This document shows, one piece after another, positions 35,600-44,793 of a DNA stretch of 58,811 nucleotides; the stretch's first letter is position 1; each line of letters starts with the position of its first letter. Below the pieces are notes generated by a model. It had not been told where the DNA came from and searched no databases. It was given only the letters and a program-made list of their open reading frames with translations. Both the position numbers and the translations under genes were made by a program. The DNA comes from Sphingomonas sp. (GTDB lineage: Bacteria; Pseudomonadota; Alphaproteobacteria; Sphingomonadales; Sphingomonadaceae): NCBI RefSeq assembly GCF_029239295.1, contig NZ_JAQZBC010000008.1, positions 1 to 58,811 on the forward strand. The letters are read 5' to 3'.

Positions 35600-36580
35600 T
35601 CAAGAGCGCGACACCGCCAATCCCTTCGCCTCACGCCAGGCCGGATCGTAGAGCGTCGACAGGTAGCGGAACCCCGTGTCGCACAGGATCGTCACCACCC
35701 GCTTGCCCGGGCCAAGTTCACGCGCAAGGCGGACCGCACCGGCCACGTTGATGCCCGACGACAGGCCGAGGCACAGCCCCTCCTCCCTCAGCAGGCGATC
35801 GACCCACTCCAGCCCTTCGGCGTCCGAAATCCGGAACTGCGTGTCGATTGGCGCGCCCTCCAGATTGCCAGTGATGCGACCCTGCCCGATGCCCTCAGCA
35901 ACCGATGAACCTTCGCTCTTCAGTTCGCCATGGGCATAATATTCGTACAGTGCAGCACCGTGCGGATCGCTGAGCGCGATGGTGATCGCCTCATTCTTTT
36001 CCTTGAGGCCGAGGCCGACGCCGGCAATCGTACCGCCAGTGCCCGCCGCGCAGGTGAACCCATCGATGTTGCCATCCATCTGATTCCAGATCTCTTCCGC
36101 TGTTCCAACGATATGGGCGCGGCGATTGGCGATATTGTCGAACTGGTTCGCCCAGACCGCGCCGGGCGTTTCCTCGGCAATGCGGCGTGAGGTGTGCACG
36201 AAATGGCAGGGATTAGAATAAGGCGCCGCCGGCACGGTCACCAGCTCAGCGCCGAGCGCGCGCAGCGTGTCCATCTTTTCCTTGGATTGGGTGTCCGGCA
36301 TCACGATGATGGTCCGATACCCCTTGGCATTGGCCACCAGGGCGAGGCCGATGCCGGTGTTGCCGGCGGTGCCCTCGACGATCGTGCCCCCCGGCTGCAA
36401 CGCGCCGCGCGCCTCCGCATCCTCGACGATGAACAGGGCCGCGCGATCCTTCACGCTGGCGCCGGGGTTGGCGAATTCGCATTTGCCGAAGATGTCGCAG
36501 CCCGTTGCCTCGCTGGGCCCCTTGAGGCGAACGAGCGGGGTATGGCCGATGAGTGAAAGCGTGTCCGAAGCGGTATGCAT
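35600..36580 (-). CDS. cysK: Cysteine synthase A (O-acetylserine sulfhydrylase)
   Basis: The product is 326 aa, a PLP-dependent beta-family enzyme. NPGASVKDRAA carries the PLP lysine, GTAGNTGIGLA is the phosphate/substrate loop (TSGNTG in many homologues), and AAGTGGTIAGVG binds the PLP phosphate. It makes cysteine from O-acetylserine and sulfide. Family assignment is firm. Exact substrate preference (CysK, CysM or another cysteine-synthase-like enzyme) is less certain. It is divergent from the DNA glycosylase gene. Confidence 0.88.
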   Translation of the reverse strand: MHTASDTLSLIGHTPLVRLKGPSEATGCDIFGKCEFANPGASVKDRAALFIVEDAEARGALQPGGTIVEGTAGNTGIGLALVANAKGYRTIIVMPDTQSKEKMDTLRALGAELVTVPAAPYSNPCHFVHTSRRIAEETPGAVWANQFDNIANRRAHIVGTAEEIWNQMDGNIDGFTCAAGTGGTIAGVGLGLKEKNEAITIALSDPHGAALYEYYAHGELKSEGSSVAEGIGQGRITGNLEGAPIDTQFRISDAEGLEWVDRLLREEGLCLGLSSGINVAGAVRLARELGPGKRVVTILCDTGFRYLSTLYDPAWREAKGLAVSRS

Positions 36581-36682
36581 GATGCCTAGATGGCGCGGCG
36601 GCGCAGCAGCGGCAACCGCTGCTCGCGCTTTGTTACGGCCAAGCCGTGCTACTGACGCCGGCTGAAGCAGGACGAGGCAGGG

Positions 36683-37210
36683 ATGAGTGGCGAGCTATCG
36701 ACGGGCGACACCAACAAGGACGCAGCACGAAAGATCTCCTTTCCGGCCCTTGCGGCGCCCGACGCCAAGCTACTGATTCTGGGTAGCCTTCCCGGCGAAC
36801 GCAGCCTCGCCGAGCGGCGATATTACGCCCATCCGCAAAACCAGTTCTGGCGGCTGATGAGCCCCGTGGTCGGGCATGACCTGGCGGCGCTGCCCTATAC
36901 CGAGCGGCTCGACAGCCTGCGCGCGGCTGGCATCGCCCTGTGGGATGTGGTCGCCAGCGCCCGCCGCGTGGGGAGCACCGATGCGACCATCAGGGAAGCG
37001 GCGGCAAACGATCTGGCCTCCCTGGTGAGCGAACTACCTGCGCTGCGGGCCGTCGCGTTCAATGGCGGCACAGCGCTGAAGCTGGGCCGCCCGCTGCTCG
37101 CCGGGCATGATGTGGCGATCGTCGCCCTCCCCTCCTCCAGCCCGCTTCACACGATCGGGCTCGCGGCGAAACAGCCGGCGTGGAGCGCGCTGGCGGCGTA
37201 CCTCGCCTAG
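36683..37210 (+). CDS. DNA-deoxyinosine glycosylase-type (UDG superfamily) protein
   Basis: The product is 175 aa. LLILGSLPGERSLAERRYYA followed by HPQNQFWRLM is the motif-1 region of the hypoxanthine-DNA glycosylase (family 6) branch of the uracil-DNA glycosylase superfamily, including the Asn of the NxFW segment. ALPSSSPLHTIG near the C-terminus is the motif-2 loop. Such enzymes excise deaminated bases. The ATG at 36683 is preceded by GCAGGGATG-type sequence. Its TAG stop overlaps the stop of the convergent glutathione transferase. Confidence 0.82.
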   Translation: MSGELSTGDTNKDAARKISFPALAAPDAKLLILGSLPGERSLAERRYYAHPQNQFWRLMSPVVGHDLAALPYTERLDSLRAAGIALWDVVASARRVGSTDATIREAAANDLASLVSELPALRAVAFNGGTALKLGRPLLAGHDVAIVALPSSSPLHTIGLAAKQPAWSALAAYLA

Positions 37211-37911
37211 CCGGCGCTCGGGATCGTCAATCCGCGCTGCACCGCGGGGCGCGCCAGAGCGCGATCGAGCCAGGCAGCCACGTTGCGGAAATCACCGAAG
37301 CCGGTGATGTCGCCCGCCTTGTAGAAGTCGACGAGCGCGCGCACCCAGCCGATCAACGCGATGTCCGCGACGGTATATTCTTCGCCGAGGAACCACTTAC
37401 GACCATCGAGCGCGCCATCCATGACGCCGAGCAGGCGCCGTGCCTCATCGACGTAGCGCTGGAGCGGGCGCTTGTCCTCCCACTCCTTACCGGCGAATTT
37501 GTAGAAGAAACCGAGCTGCCCGAACATCGGGCCGACGCCGCCCATCTGGAACATCAGCCATTGCACCGCTTGCCATCGCGCGGACGGGTCGGACGGCAGG
37601 AACTTTCCCGACTTTTCCGCGAGATACAGCAGGATCGCGCCGCTTTCGAACAGCGCCAGCGGCGCTCCGCCGGGGCCGTCGGGATCGAGGATCGCCGGGA
37701 TCTTCCCGTTGGGATTGAGCGACAGGAATTCGGGCGTCTTCTGATCCTGGCGGGCGAAGTCGACGAGATGCGCCTCATAGGGCAACCCAGTCTCTTCCAA
37801 CATGATCGACACCTTCACGCCGTTGGGCGTCGGCAATCCATAATATTGCAGCCGGTCAGGGTAGCTAGCCAGCCAGCGACGCGTGATCGGGAAGGCGGAC
37901 AGATCGGTCAT
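37207..37911 (-). CDS. Glutathione S-transferase, Nu-class/YfcG-like
   Basis: The product is 234 aa. The thioredoxin-fold N-terminal half has YYGLPTPNGVKVSIMLEETG, where the TPNG Thr/Asn are the glutathione-contacting residues typical of YfcG/YghU disulfide reductases. NPNGKIPAI and ALFESGAILLYLAEK complete the GSH site, and the C-terminal helical domain follows. It probably acts as a glutathione-dependent disulfide reductase or peroxidase. The start at ATG 37911 has AGGAG 8 nt upstream. The ATG at 37917 is too close to that Shine-Dalgarno sequence. Confidence 0.88.
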   Translation of the reverse strand: MTDLSAFPITRRWLASYPDRLQYYGLPTPNGVKVSIMLEETGLPYEAHLVDFARQDQKTPEFLSLNPNGKIPAILDPDGPGGAPLALFESGAILLYLAEKSGKFLPSDPSARWQAVQWLMFQMGGVGPMFGQLGFFYKFAGKEWEDKRPLQRYVDEARRLLGVMDGALDGRKWFLGEEYTVADIALIGWVRALVDFYKAGDITGFGDFRNVAAWLDRALARPAVQRGLTIPSAG

Positions 37912-38072
37912 CGGCATTGCTCCTGCGCTTTGCTGTCGCAGGTAAGAAGGCCGGTGAGCGCCGCCAAGAGCTCCATTCATCCCCCGCACCATGCAGCTTG
38001 CCGACAGGCGCTTGCGTGGAACCTGCCCGGTGCGACGTCGTTGCATCACCGATCCATTCACAAGGAGGGACC

Positions 38073-38618
38073 ATGTACCGTACCGCATTCCTGCTGCTCG
38101 CAGCTGCAACGCCGCTGGCCGCCAATGCGCAGACCGCCCCGGCACCGCAGGCGAACGCTGCCGCCGCGACCGGCACCGCTACCGCTGCTGCGCCGACCGT
38201 TGGCGCGACCATCGTCGACACGCAGGGCAACCCGGTCGGCACCATCGCCTCGACCGACGGCACCAACGCAGTCGTCGACACGGGCACCGTCAAGGCGGCC
38301 GTTCCGCTGTCGTCCTTCGGCACCGGCCCCAAGGGCCCGACGCTGGCCATGACCAAGGCAGAGCTTGAAGCCGCCGCCGGCCAGGGTGCAGCGCAGGCTG
38401 CCGCGCAGTTCCAGTCGCAGCTGACCACGGGCGCGACCGTCTATGGTGCCGGTGGCACCTCGGTCGGCACGATCAAGACAGTCGAGGGTGAATTCGTGAC
38501 GCTGACGACGCCGAAGGGCGACGCGCGTCTGCCCAAGGGTTCGTTCGGCCCTGGTCCGCAGGGCGTGACCATCGGCATGACCGCCGCGCAGCTCGACGCT
38601 GCAATGGCCGGCAAGTAA
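38073..38618 (+). CDS. Secreted protein with two tandem PRC-barrel-like repeats
   Basis: The product is 181 aa. The signal peptide is MYRTAFLLLAAATPLAANAQ. The mature part holds two homologous units of about 60 residues. The first runs from ATIVDTQGNPVGTIAS to AMTKAELEAAA, the second from ATVYGAGGTSVGTIKT to GMTAAQLDAAM. Each has a GxxVGTI strand and a closing MTxAxL helix. The first strand pattern resembles PRC-barrel-type beta units, but I cannot assign a function. The start ATG at 38073 has a strong AAGGAGGGA Shine-Dalgarno, so the longer upstream frame is not needed. Confidence 0.75.
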   Translation: MYRTAFLLLAAATPLAANAQTAPAPQANAAAATGTATAAAPTVGATIVDTQGNPVGTIASTDGTNAVVDTGTVKAAVPLSSFGTGPKGPTLAMTKAELEAAAGQGAAQAAAQFQSQLTTGATVYGAGGTSVGTIKTVEGEFVTLTTPKGDARLPKGSFGPGPQGVTIGMTAAQLDAAMAGK

Positions 38619-38625
38619 GCGGCCT

Positions 38626-38654
38626 GACCGCGGGGCTGAATCAGCCCCGCGGTC
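38626..38654 (+). terminator. Perfect 14-bp hairpin after the secreted repeat protein
   Basis: GACCGCGGGGCTGA and its exact complement (38626-38639 with 38641-38654) flank a single base. There is no U tract. It lies between convergent genes and probably terminates or stabilises the upstream transcript. Confidence 0.65.
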
Positions 38655-38717
38655 CCGTTACCCGGCCTGTCGCCGGAGAAGATCGGCCAGTTTTGGCCGT
38701 ACCCCGGCCAGATCGAT

Positions 38718-41381
38718 TCAGGCGGCCGCTTTCGCCTCTTCCAGCGCCGCACGAACCGCCGCCAACGCCTCATCGGCCTTGTCGCCGTCCGGTCCGCCGC
38801 CCTGCGCCATGTCGGGCCGGCCGCCGCCGCCCTGCCCGCCAACAGCGGCCACCGCACGCTTCACCAGATCGACCGCATTGAAGGTTGCGACCAGATCGTC
38901 AGTGACGCCGACTGCCACCGTCGCGCGGCCGTCGTTGACCGCGACCAGTGCCGCGACGCCGGACTCGATCCGCTTCTTGGCGTCGTCCACCGCGCCGCGC
39001 AGCCCCTTGGCCTCGAAGCCGTTCAGAACCTGACCCACGAAGGCGACGCCACCGACGGTTTCGGGACCAGCCGGGGCAGCCCCGCTGCCGCCGCCCATCG
39101 CCAGCGCCTTCTTCGCCTCGGCCAGTTCACGCTCCAGCCGGCGCTTGTCCTCCAGCAGCGAGGCTACGCGGCCGGGCACCTCGTCGGGCGTGGTGCGCAG
39201 GGCAGATGCAGCCTCACGCAGCTTGTCGTCGCGCGACGAGAGGTAAGCCCGCGCGGCCTCGCCGGTCAGCGCCTCGACGCGGCGGACGCCGGAGGACACG
39301 GCGCCCTCGCCGATCACCTTGAACAGGCCGATGTCGCCCAATGCGTTGACATGAGTGCCGCCGCACAGCTCGACCGAATAGGTCTTGCCGCCGTCATCGG
39401 TGCCCATCGAGACGACGCGGACCTCGTCGCCGTACTTTTCGCCGAACAGCGCCATCGCGCCCATCGCGATCGCATCGTCGGGCGTCATCAGCCGGGTGGT
39501 GACGGGGCCGTTCTGGCGGATCTTGGCGTTCACCGCAGCCTCTGCGTCAGCCAGTTCCTCGGCGCTCATCGCGCTGGAATGGCTGACGTCGAAGCGCAAG
39601 CGATCGGGCGCGACGAGCGAGCCCTTTTGCGCGACATGCGTGCCGAGCCGCTCACGCAGCGCCTCGTGCAGCAGGTGGGTGGCGGAGTGGTTGGCGCGGA
39701 TCGCAGCGCGGCGCGCGACGTCGATCGCGAGCTTCACCGTATCGCCGACCTTGATCTCGCCCGCGCTGAGCCGGGCGTGATGGACCCACAGCTTGCCAAG
39801 CTGCTTCGAGGTGTCGGTCACCTCCGCGGCAAGGCCGGCCTCGCTGCTGATCGTGCCGGCGTCGCCGACCTGGCCGCCGCTTTCGCCATAAAAGGGCGTC
39901 TGGTTGACGATCACGTCAACCTGGTCGCCGGCCGCGGCCTTCTCGACCCGCGCGCCATCCTTGACCAGCGCGAGCACGACGCCCTCACCCACATCGCTGG
40001 AATAGCCGGTGAATTCGGTTGCACCGACTTCCTCGGCAAGGTCGAACCAGAGGTCGTCCGACGCCTTGGCGCCAGAGCCCTTCCACGCTGCGCGGGCGGC
40101 GCGCTTCTGTTCGGCCATCGCGGCGTCGAAGCCGGCGCGGTCGACGCCGAACGACTGGGCGCGCAGCGCGTCCTCGGTCAGGTCGTACGGGAAACCGAAG
40201 GTGTCGTAGAGCTTGAAGGCGGTTTCGCCCGGCAACACGTCGCCCGGCTTCATCCCCGCAGTCGCCTCGTCCAGGAGCTTCAGCCCCTTGTCGAGCGTCT
40301 GGCGGAAGCGGGTTTCCTCCTGGGCGAGCGTGGCCTCGATCAGCGGCTGCGCGCGGACGAGTTCGGGGTAAGCTGCGCCCATCTCGGCGACGAGTGCCGG
40401 CACCAGACGATGCATCAACGGCTGCTTGGCGCCGAGCAGATGGGCGTGGCGCATCGCGCGGCGCATGATGCGGCGAAGGACATAGCCGCGGCCCTCGTTG
40501 GCGGGCAGCACGCCGTCAGCCACGAGGAATCCCGAGGTGCGCAGGTGATCGGCGATCACGCGGTGGCTGGCCTGATTGTCGCCGGTCGTGGCGGTGTGGG
40601 TCAGCGCGCCCGAGGCAGCGATCAGCGCCTTGAACGTGTCGGTATCATAATTGTCGTGGACGCCCTGCATGACGGCGGCAATCCGCTCCAGCCCCATGCC
40701 GGTGTCGATCGACGGGCGTGGCAGATCGCCGACGATCGTGTCGGCTTCCTGCAGGAACTGCATGAACACGAGGTTCCACACCTCGACGAAGCGATCGCCA
40801 TCCTCGTCCGGCGAGCCGGGAGGACCACCGGGAATGTGCTCGCCGTGATCGTAGAAGATCTCGCTGCACGGCCCGCACGGACCATCCGAGCCCATCGCCC
40901 AGAAATTGTCCTTCGTCGGGATGCGGATGATGCGGTGATCGGGCAGGCCGGCGATCTTCTTCCACAGATCGAACGCCTGGTCGTCTGTGTGATAGACGGT
41001 CGCGGTCAGCTTGTCCGGGGACAGGCCCCATTCCTTCGTCAGCAACGTCCAGGCGTGGGTGATCGCCTGTTCCTTGAAATAATCGCCGAACGAGAAATTG
41101 CCGAGCATCTCGAAGAAAGTGTGATGCCGGGCGGTGTAGCCGACATTGTCGAGATCATTGTGCTTGCCGCCGGCGCGCACGCACTTCTGCGCGCTGACCG
41201 CGGTCGAATAGGGGCGCGTTTCGAGCCCGGTGAACACGTTCTTGAACGGCACCATGCCCGCGTTGACGAACATCAGCGTCGGATCGTTCTGCGGCACCAA
41301 AGGTGCGGAGGGCACGATGCTGTGCCCGGCCGAGCCGAAGTAATCGAGGAAGCTGCGGCGGATGTCGTTCGTCGAGGTCAT
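38718..41381 (-). CDS. alaS: Alanyl-tRNA synthetase
   Basis: The product is 887 aa, close to the bacterial norm. The class II catalytic domain starts with [20 protein letters not shown] and contains [12 protein letters not shown] and [14 protein letters not shown]. The editing domain carries [16 protein letters not shown] and [13 protein letters not shown] with zinc-binding Cys/His. The C-Ala region with [13 protein letters not shown] closes the protein. It charges tRNA-Ala and clears mis-charged Ser and Gly. It is an isolated reverse-strand gene. A small CGGCCA/TGGCCG stem at 38684-38699 follows its stop. Confidence 0.98.
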   Translation of the reverse strand: MTSTNDIRRSFLDYFGSAGHSIVPSAPLVPQNDPTLMFVNAGMVPFKNVFTGLETRPYSTAVSAQKCVRAGGKHNDLDNVGYTARHHTFFEMLGNFSFGDYFKEQAITHAWTLLTKEWGLSPDKLTATVYHTDDQAFDLWKKIAGLPDHRIIRIPTKDNFWAMGSDGPCGPCSEIFYDHGEHIPGGPPGSPDEDGDRFVEVWNLVFMQFLQEADTIVGDLPRPSIDTGMGLERIAAVMQGVHDNYDTDTFKALIAASGALTHTATTGDNQASHRVIADHLRTSGFLVADGVLPANEGRGYVLRRIMRRAMRHAHLLGAKQPLMHRLVPALVAEMGAAYPELVRAQPLIEATLAQEETRFRQTLDKGLKLLDEATAGMKPGDVLPGETAFKLYDTFGFPYDLTEDALRAQSFGVDRAGFDAAMAEQKRAARAAWKGSGAKASDDLWFDLAEEVGATEFTGYSSDVGEGVVLALVKDGARVEKAAAGDQVDVIVNQTPFYGESGGQVGDAGTISSEAGLAAEVTDTSKQLGKLWVHHARLSAGEIKVGDTVKLAIDVARRAAIRANHSATHLLHEALRERLGTHVAQKGSLVAPDRLRFDVSHSSAMSAEELADAEAAVNAKIRQNGPVTTRLMTPDDAIAMGAMALFGEKYGDEVRVVSMGTDDGGKTYSVELCGGTHVNALGDIGLFKVIGEGAVSSGVRRVEALTGEAARAYLSSRDDKLREAASALRTTPDEVPGRVASLLEDKRRLERELAEAKKALAMGGGSGAAPAGPETVGGVAFVGQVLNGFEAKGLRGAVDDAKKRIESGVAALVAVNDGRATVAVGVTDDLVATFNAVDLVKRAVAAVGGQGGGGRPDMAQGGGPDGDKADEALAAVRAALEEAKAAA

Positions 41382-41537
41382 GGCGTGCGACTTAATCGGC
41401 GGCGGGCGCGCTGACCAGTATCTCTATTCCACAAGATTGCGCGATTGCGCACCATTCGTGCGCAACGATGCGGGTGCGGGCCGGGCGCGGGCCCGATCAG
41501 GCTGGCCGCGCCTGCCCGCTTCTGCGACAGCGGTGCC

Positions 41538-41861
41538 GTGAGCGTGATCGTCTATCTGGCAGCCGCCCTTGCGGAAATCGCCGGCTGCTTTGCCTTCTGG
41601 GCGTGGCTTCGGCTCGACCGATCGCCCTGGTGGATCGCGCCCGGGATCGCGTCGCTCTGCCTGTTCGCCTATCTGCTGACGCTGATCGACAGCGATCACG
41701 CGGGCCGGGCCTATGCCGCTTATGGCGGGATCTACATCGCCTCCGCCTTGCTGTGGCTGTGGGCGATGGAGGGCGTGCGGCCCGACCGCTGGGACCTGAC
41801 GGGCGCCGCCGTCTGCCTGATCGGCGCGGCGATCATCCTGTGGGGGCCGCGCGGCGGGTGA
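41538..41861 (+). CDS. YnfA family (UPF0060) small membrane protein
   Basis: From the GTG at 41538 the product is 107 aa, matching the roughly 108-aa YnfA family. It has four hydrophobic helices and family segments [38 protein letters not shown] and [11 protein letters not shown]. YnfA proteins resemble small multidrug-resistance transporters and may export cations or drugs. A second GTG at 41544 is an alternative start. The upstream open frame lacks homology and is not used. Confidence 0.88.
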   Translation: MSVIVYLAAALAEIAGCFAFWAWLRLDRSPWWIAPGIASLCLFAYLLTLIDSDHAGRAYAAYGGIYIASALLWLWAMEGVRPDRWDLTGAAVCLIGAAIILWGPRGG

Positions 41862-42073
41862 TGGCGCAATGGGCCGTTTCCACGTCCCGCCGCATAAACA
41901 GATGAAGCGCCAGCCATAGCATTTGTGCATCACTGGTGCAGGAAACTGCCTTGTTCACACCTGCACAGAGGCTTGACGACGCGACGGCAATCCCCTTCAT
42001 CACGCCGGATCGACATTTCCTCCGTTCGCTCTGCGCTTGAACCGGATGGCGGAGGCACATTCCGGGAGCATCC

Positions 42074-43423
42074 ATGGCCAAGCGCCTGACGTTATACATC
42101 ATGATCGGCCTGGTCGCCGGTATCGTGCTGGGCCTTTCGCTCAACGCGTATTTCGACGACGGCACGCCGGCATCGGCGGCCAAATTGTCGGAAATCGCCG
42201 GCTATTTCTCGATCGTCACGACCATCTTCCTGCGACTGATCAAGATGATCATCGCCCCCCTCGTGTTCGCAACGCTGGTCGCCGGCATCGCGCACATGGG
42301 CGACACCACAGCATTGGGCCGGATCGGTGGCCGCGCGGTCGGGTGGTTCATCGCCGCCAGCCTCGTCAGCCTGACATTGGGCCTGATCCTGGTGAATCTG
42401 TTCCAGCCGGGCGTCGGGCTGAATTTCCCGTTGCCGGCGACTAACGAATCAAGCGGCGTCGAACAGGCCGCGTTCAATCTCACCAATTTCTTCACGCACA
42501 TCTTCCCCGCCTCCGGCATCGAAGCGATGGCGAAGAACGAGATCCTGCAGATCGTCGTCTTCTCGATCTTCATCGGCGTCGCGATCACCGCGGTCGGCGA
42601 GAAGGCCGCCCCACTGGTGCGCGGCATCGAGGCGCTGGTGCAGGTGATGCTGACCGTCACCAATTACGTGATGCGCCTAGCCCCGCTGGCGGTGTTCGCC
42701 GCAGTAACCGGCACGCTGACCGAACGTGGCCCGGCGATCATCGGCAACCTCGCCTATTTCATGGGCACCTTTTACGTCGGCATAATCATCCTGTGGCTGC
42801 TGCTGATCGGCGTCTGCTACGTGATCGTCGGGCGGCGCACGACACTGCTGGTCCGCTATATCCGCGAACCGCTGCTGCTCGCTTTCTCCACCGCATCGTC
42901 CGAGGCGGCCTATCCCCGCACGCTGGAGGCGCTCGACAAGTTCGGCGTGCCGCCGCGCATCGCCAGCTTCGTGCTGCCGCTGGGGTACAGCTTCAACCTC
43001 GACGGTTCGATGATCTACATGACCTTCGCGACGATCTTCATCGCGCAGGCCTATGGCATCGACCTGACGCTGTGGCAGGAAATCACCATGCTGCTGGTGC
43101 TGATGATCACCAGCAAGGGGATCGCCGGCGTGCCGCGCGCCAGCCTGGTGGTGATCGCGGCGACCCTTGGCTTCTTCAACATCCCGGAGGCCGGGCTGCT
43201 GCTGATCATCGGCATCGACCACTTCCTCGACATGGGCCGGAGCGCGACCAACGTCGTGGGCAATGCGGTGGCGAGCGCGGTGATCGCGAAATGGGAGGGC
43301 GAGCTCGATCCGCTGGAGCCGGACGTGATCCCCGATCCGCGGGCGCCAGCAGGCGGCGGCCCGGTCCATCCGACGCAAAGCTTTGCCGAGACCCCCACGC
43401 TCGATACCGAGAAGCGGGGCTGA
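42074..43423 (+). CDS. Dicarboxylate/amino acid:cation symporter (SDF/DAACS family)
   Basis: The product is 449 aa with eight helices plus re-entrant loops. The Ser-rich HP1 loop (STASSEAAYP), LPLGYSFNLDGSMIYM and GIAGVPRASLVV, and DHFLDMGRSATNVVGNAVAS (the aspartate-binding region) are the glutamate-transporter/DctA signatures. It takes up C4-dicarboxylates or acidic amino acids with Na+ or H+. The ATG at 42074 has a GGGAG Shine-Dalgarno. A terminator follows 4 bp after the stop, so it forms a single-gene unit. The 212-bp upstream gap holds no gene that I can see. Confidence 0.92.
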   Translation: MAKRLTLYIMIGLVAGIVLGLSLNAYFDDGTPASAAKLSEIAGYFSIVTTIFLRLIKMIIAPLVFATLVAGIAHMGDTTALGRIGGRAVGWFIAASLVSLTLGLILVNLFQPGVGLNFPLPATNESSGVEQAAFNLTNFFTHIFPASGIEAMAKNEILQIVVFSIFIGVAITAVGEKAAPLVRGIEALVQVMLTVTNYVMRLAPLAVFAAVTGTLTERGPAIIGNLAYFMGTFYVGIIILWLLLIGVCYVIVGRRTTLLVRYIREPLLLAFSTASSEAAYPRTLEALDKFGVPPRIASFVLPLGYSFNLDGSMIYMTFATIFIAQAYGIDLTLWQEITMLLVLMITSKGIAGVPRASLVVIAATLGFFNIPEAGLLLIIGIDHFLDMGRSATNVVGNAVASAVIAKWEGELDPLEPDVIPDPRAPAGGGPVHPTQSFAETPTLDTEKRG

Positions 43424-43427
43424 CCAT

Positions 43428-43462
43428 AAGAAGGGGCGTCGCGGTGCGGCGCCCCTTCTTTC
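43428..43462 (+). terminator. Terminator downstream of the symporter
   Basis: An 11-bp stem AAGAAGGGGCG/CGCCCCTTCTT (43428-43438 with 43450-43460) is followed by T. The A-rich 5' arm and T-rich 3' arm allow it to work for the convergent gene too. Confidence 0.8.
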
Positions 43463-43485
43463 ATGGGGCTATCGCCAGGCGGGGA

Positions 43486-44154
43486 TCAGCGCGCAGCGCG
43501 GCGGAAGCGCAGTGTGCCCTCCTCGCGGTGAAGCGTCAGCGTATCGCCCTCCACCGTCAGGCGCGCTCCGGTGAGATCGGCGACGCCGAAATCGTTCGGC
43601 ACCAGCCGGAAGATCGCGGTTCGGCCCGGCGCGCCGTCGAGCGGCAGTCGCGCCGACTGAAGCCGGTAGCGCGGCATCGCGAAGGTGACGAAGCGGGGCG
43701 TGCGGTGTTCGTCCGTCGGCAGAACCCAGCGATCGCCCGGCGTGTAGGCCGATAACGGCTCACCACGATCGAACTCGATCACGAAATCCACCCCCGGCAC
43801 GTCCTGTCCGTTGGGCGCAAGGACGCGAAGTCCGAACGGCGCAGCCGGCGTGTTCTCGACCGCCGCAGCCTCTACAGTGGGCGCACGCGGGCGCGGATCG
43901 CTGGTGAGTTCGATCTCCTCGCCGACGACGCGCCATCTTCCCTGCGCGGTTTCATCAAGCGAGCCGACCGTCAGCCCGTAGCGGAACGTGCCGTCGGGGC
44001 TGAGGCGCAGGCGGGCGACCAGCTCCATCTGCGAACTGACATAATCACCGGCGAGCGCGGCGGCGGGGCCCGGCGCGCTCTGCCCGGCCGGGGCGGCGGT
44101 TGGGGCAAGGTTGGCGGCGCCGAGCAGCAGCGCCGCGGCGGTGCGCCGGATCAT
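43486..44154 (-). CDS. Hypothetical secreted protein
   Basis: The product is 222 aa with an N-terminal signal peptide (MIRRTAAALLLGAANLAPTA). The mature part looks beta-rich: LAGDYVSSQMELVARLRLSP, then DGTFRYGL, and later GRWRVVGEEIELTSDP. This resembles a lipocalin-like or META-like small barrel, but I do not recognise a family. It starts 6 nt after the glutathione transferase stop and is the last gene of a tight three-gene reverse-strand unit with a methyltransferase. Confidence 0.7.
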   Translation of the reverse strand: MIRRTAAALLLGAANLAPTAAPAGQSAPGPAAALAGDYVSSQMELVARLRLSPDGTFRYGLTVGSLDETAQGRWRVVGEEIELTSDPRPRAPTVEAAAVENTPAAPFGLRVLAPNGQDVPGVDFVIEFDRGEPLSAYTPGDRWVLPTDEHRTPRFVTFAMPRYRLQSARLPLDGAPGRTAIFRLVPNDFGVADLTGARLTVEGDTLTLHREEGTLRFRRAAR

Positions 44155-44160
44155 GCGCGA

Positions 44161-44793
44161 TCAGGCGTAAGCGTACGGGCCGCCCTTCGCCAGCGCGGTC
44201 TGGTAGGCGGGCCGCGCATGGACCTTCTCCAGCCAGGCGATCGTCGCGGGGCGGCTTTCGTCCAGGCCGCCGCGGCTGCGCGCCGCCTCCAGCGGGAAGC
44301 TCATCATCACGTCCGCTGCGGTCAGCGCGTCGCCGGCGAACCACGGCCGCCGCGACAGATGCGCCTCGACGAAATCCAGATGGGTGTCGATCATCGGCTG
44401 GATGCGCTTTTGCGCCACCTTGCCGAACAGGGGCACGCGCATCAGCACCAGCTTCACCAGCAGCGGCGGCATCAGCGAGCCTTCGGCGTAATGGAGCCAG
44501 AAGCGGTAATCGAGCGCACCACCGCGGGTGGCGGGTGCGCCGAGGCGGCCATCGGCCTTGTCGACCAGATATTCGACGATCGCGCCCGTCTCCGCAATCA
44601 CGCGGTTGTCGTCGGCCGTGTCGACGATCACCGGCGACTTGCCGAGCGGGTGGACCCGCTTGAGCTCAGGCGGGGCGAGCATCGTCTTGGGATCGCGTTC
44701 GTAGCGCTGGATCTCGTGCGGCAGGCCGAGTTCCTCGAGTATCCACAGCACCCGCTGCGACCGTGAGTTTTCGAGGTGGTGGACGATGATCAT
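44161..44793 (-). CDS. Glutathione S-transferase
   Basis: The product is 210 aa. The thioredoxin-like half carries HHLENSRSQRVLWILEELGL, where the SRSQR region is the GSH-activating loop, then HPLGKSPVIV and AETGAIVEYLVD. The C-terminal helical half contains YAEGSLMPPLLVKLVL. Bacterial GSTs of this kind detoxify electrophiles, and the substrate is unknown. The ATG at 44793 overlaps the stop of the upstream methyltransferase (ATGA), so the two are coupled. Confidence 0.9.
   Translation of the reverse strand: MIIVHHLENSRSQRVLWILEELGLPHEIQRYERDPKTMLAPPELKRVHPLGKSPVIVDTADDNRVIAETGAIVEYLVDKADGRLGAPATRGGALDYRFWLHYAEGSLMPPLLVKLVLMRVPLFGKVAQKRIQPMIDTHLDFVEAHLSRRPWFAGDALTAADVMMSFPLEAARSRGGLDESRPATIAWLEKVHARPAYQTALAKGGPYAYA

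Noticed and set aside
41862..42073. Candidate promoter TTGACG upstream of the symporter
   Set aside because: No acceptable -10 element lies 16-18 bp downstream, so I could not support it.
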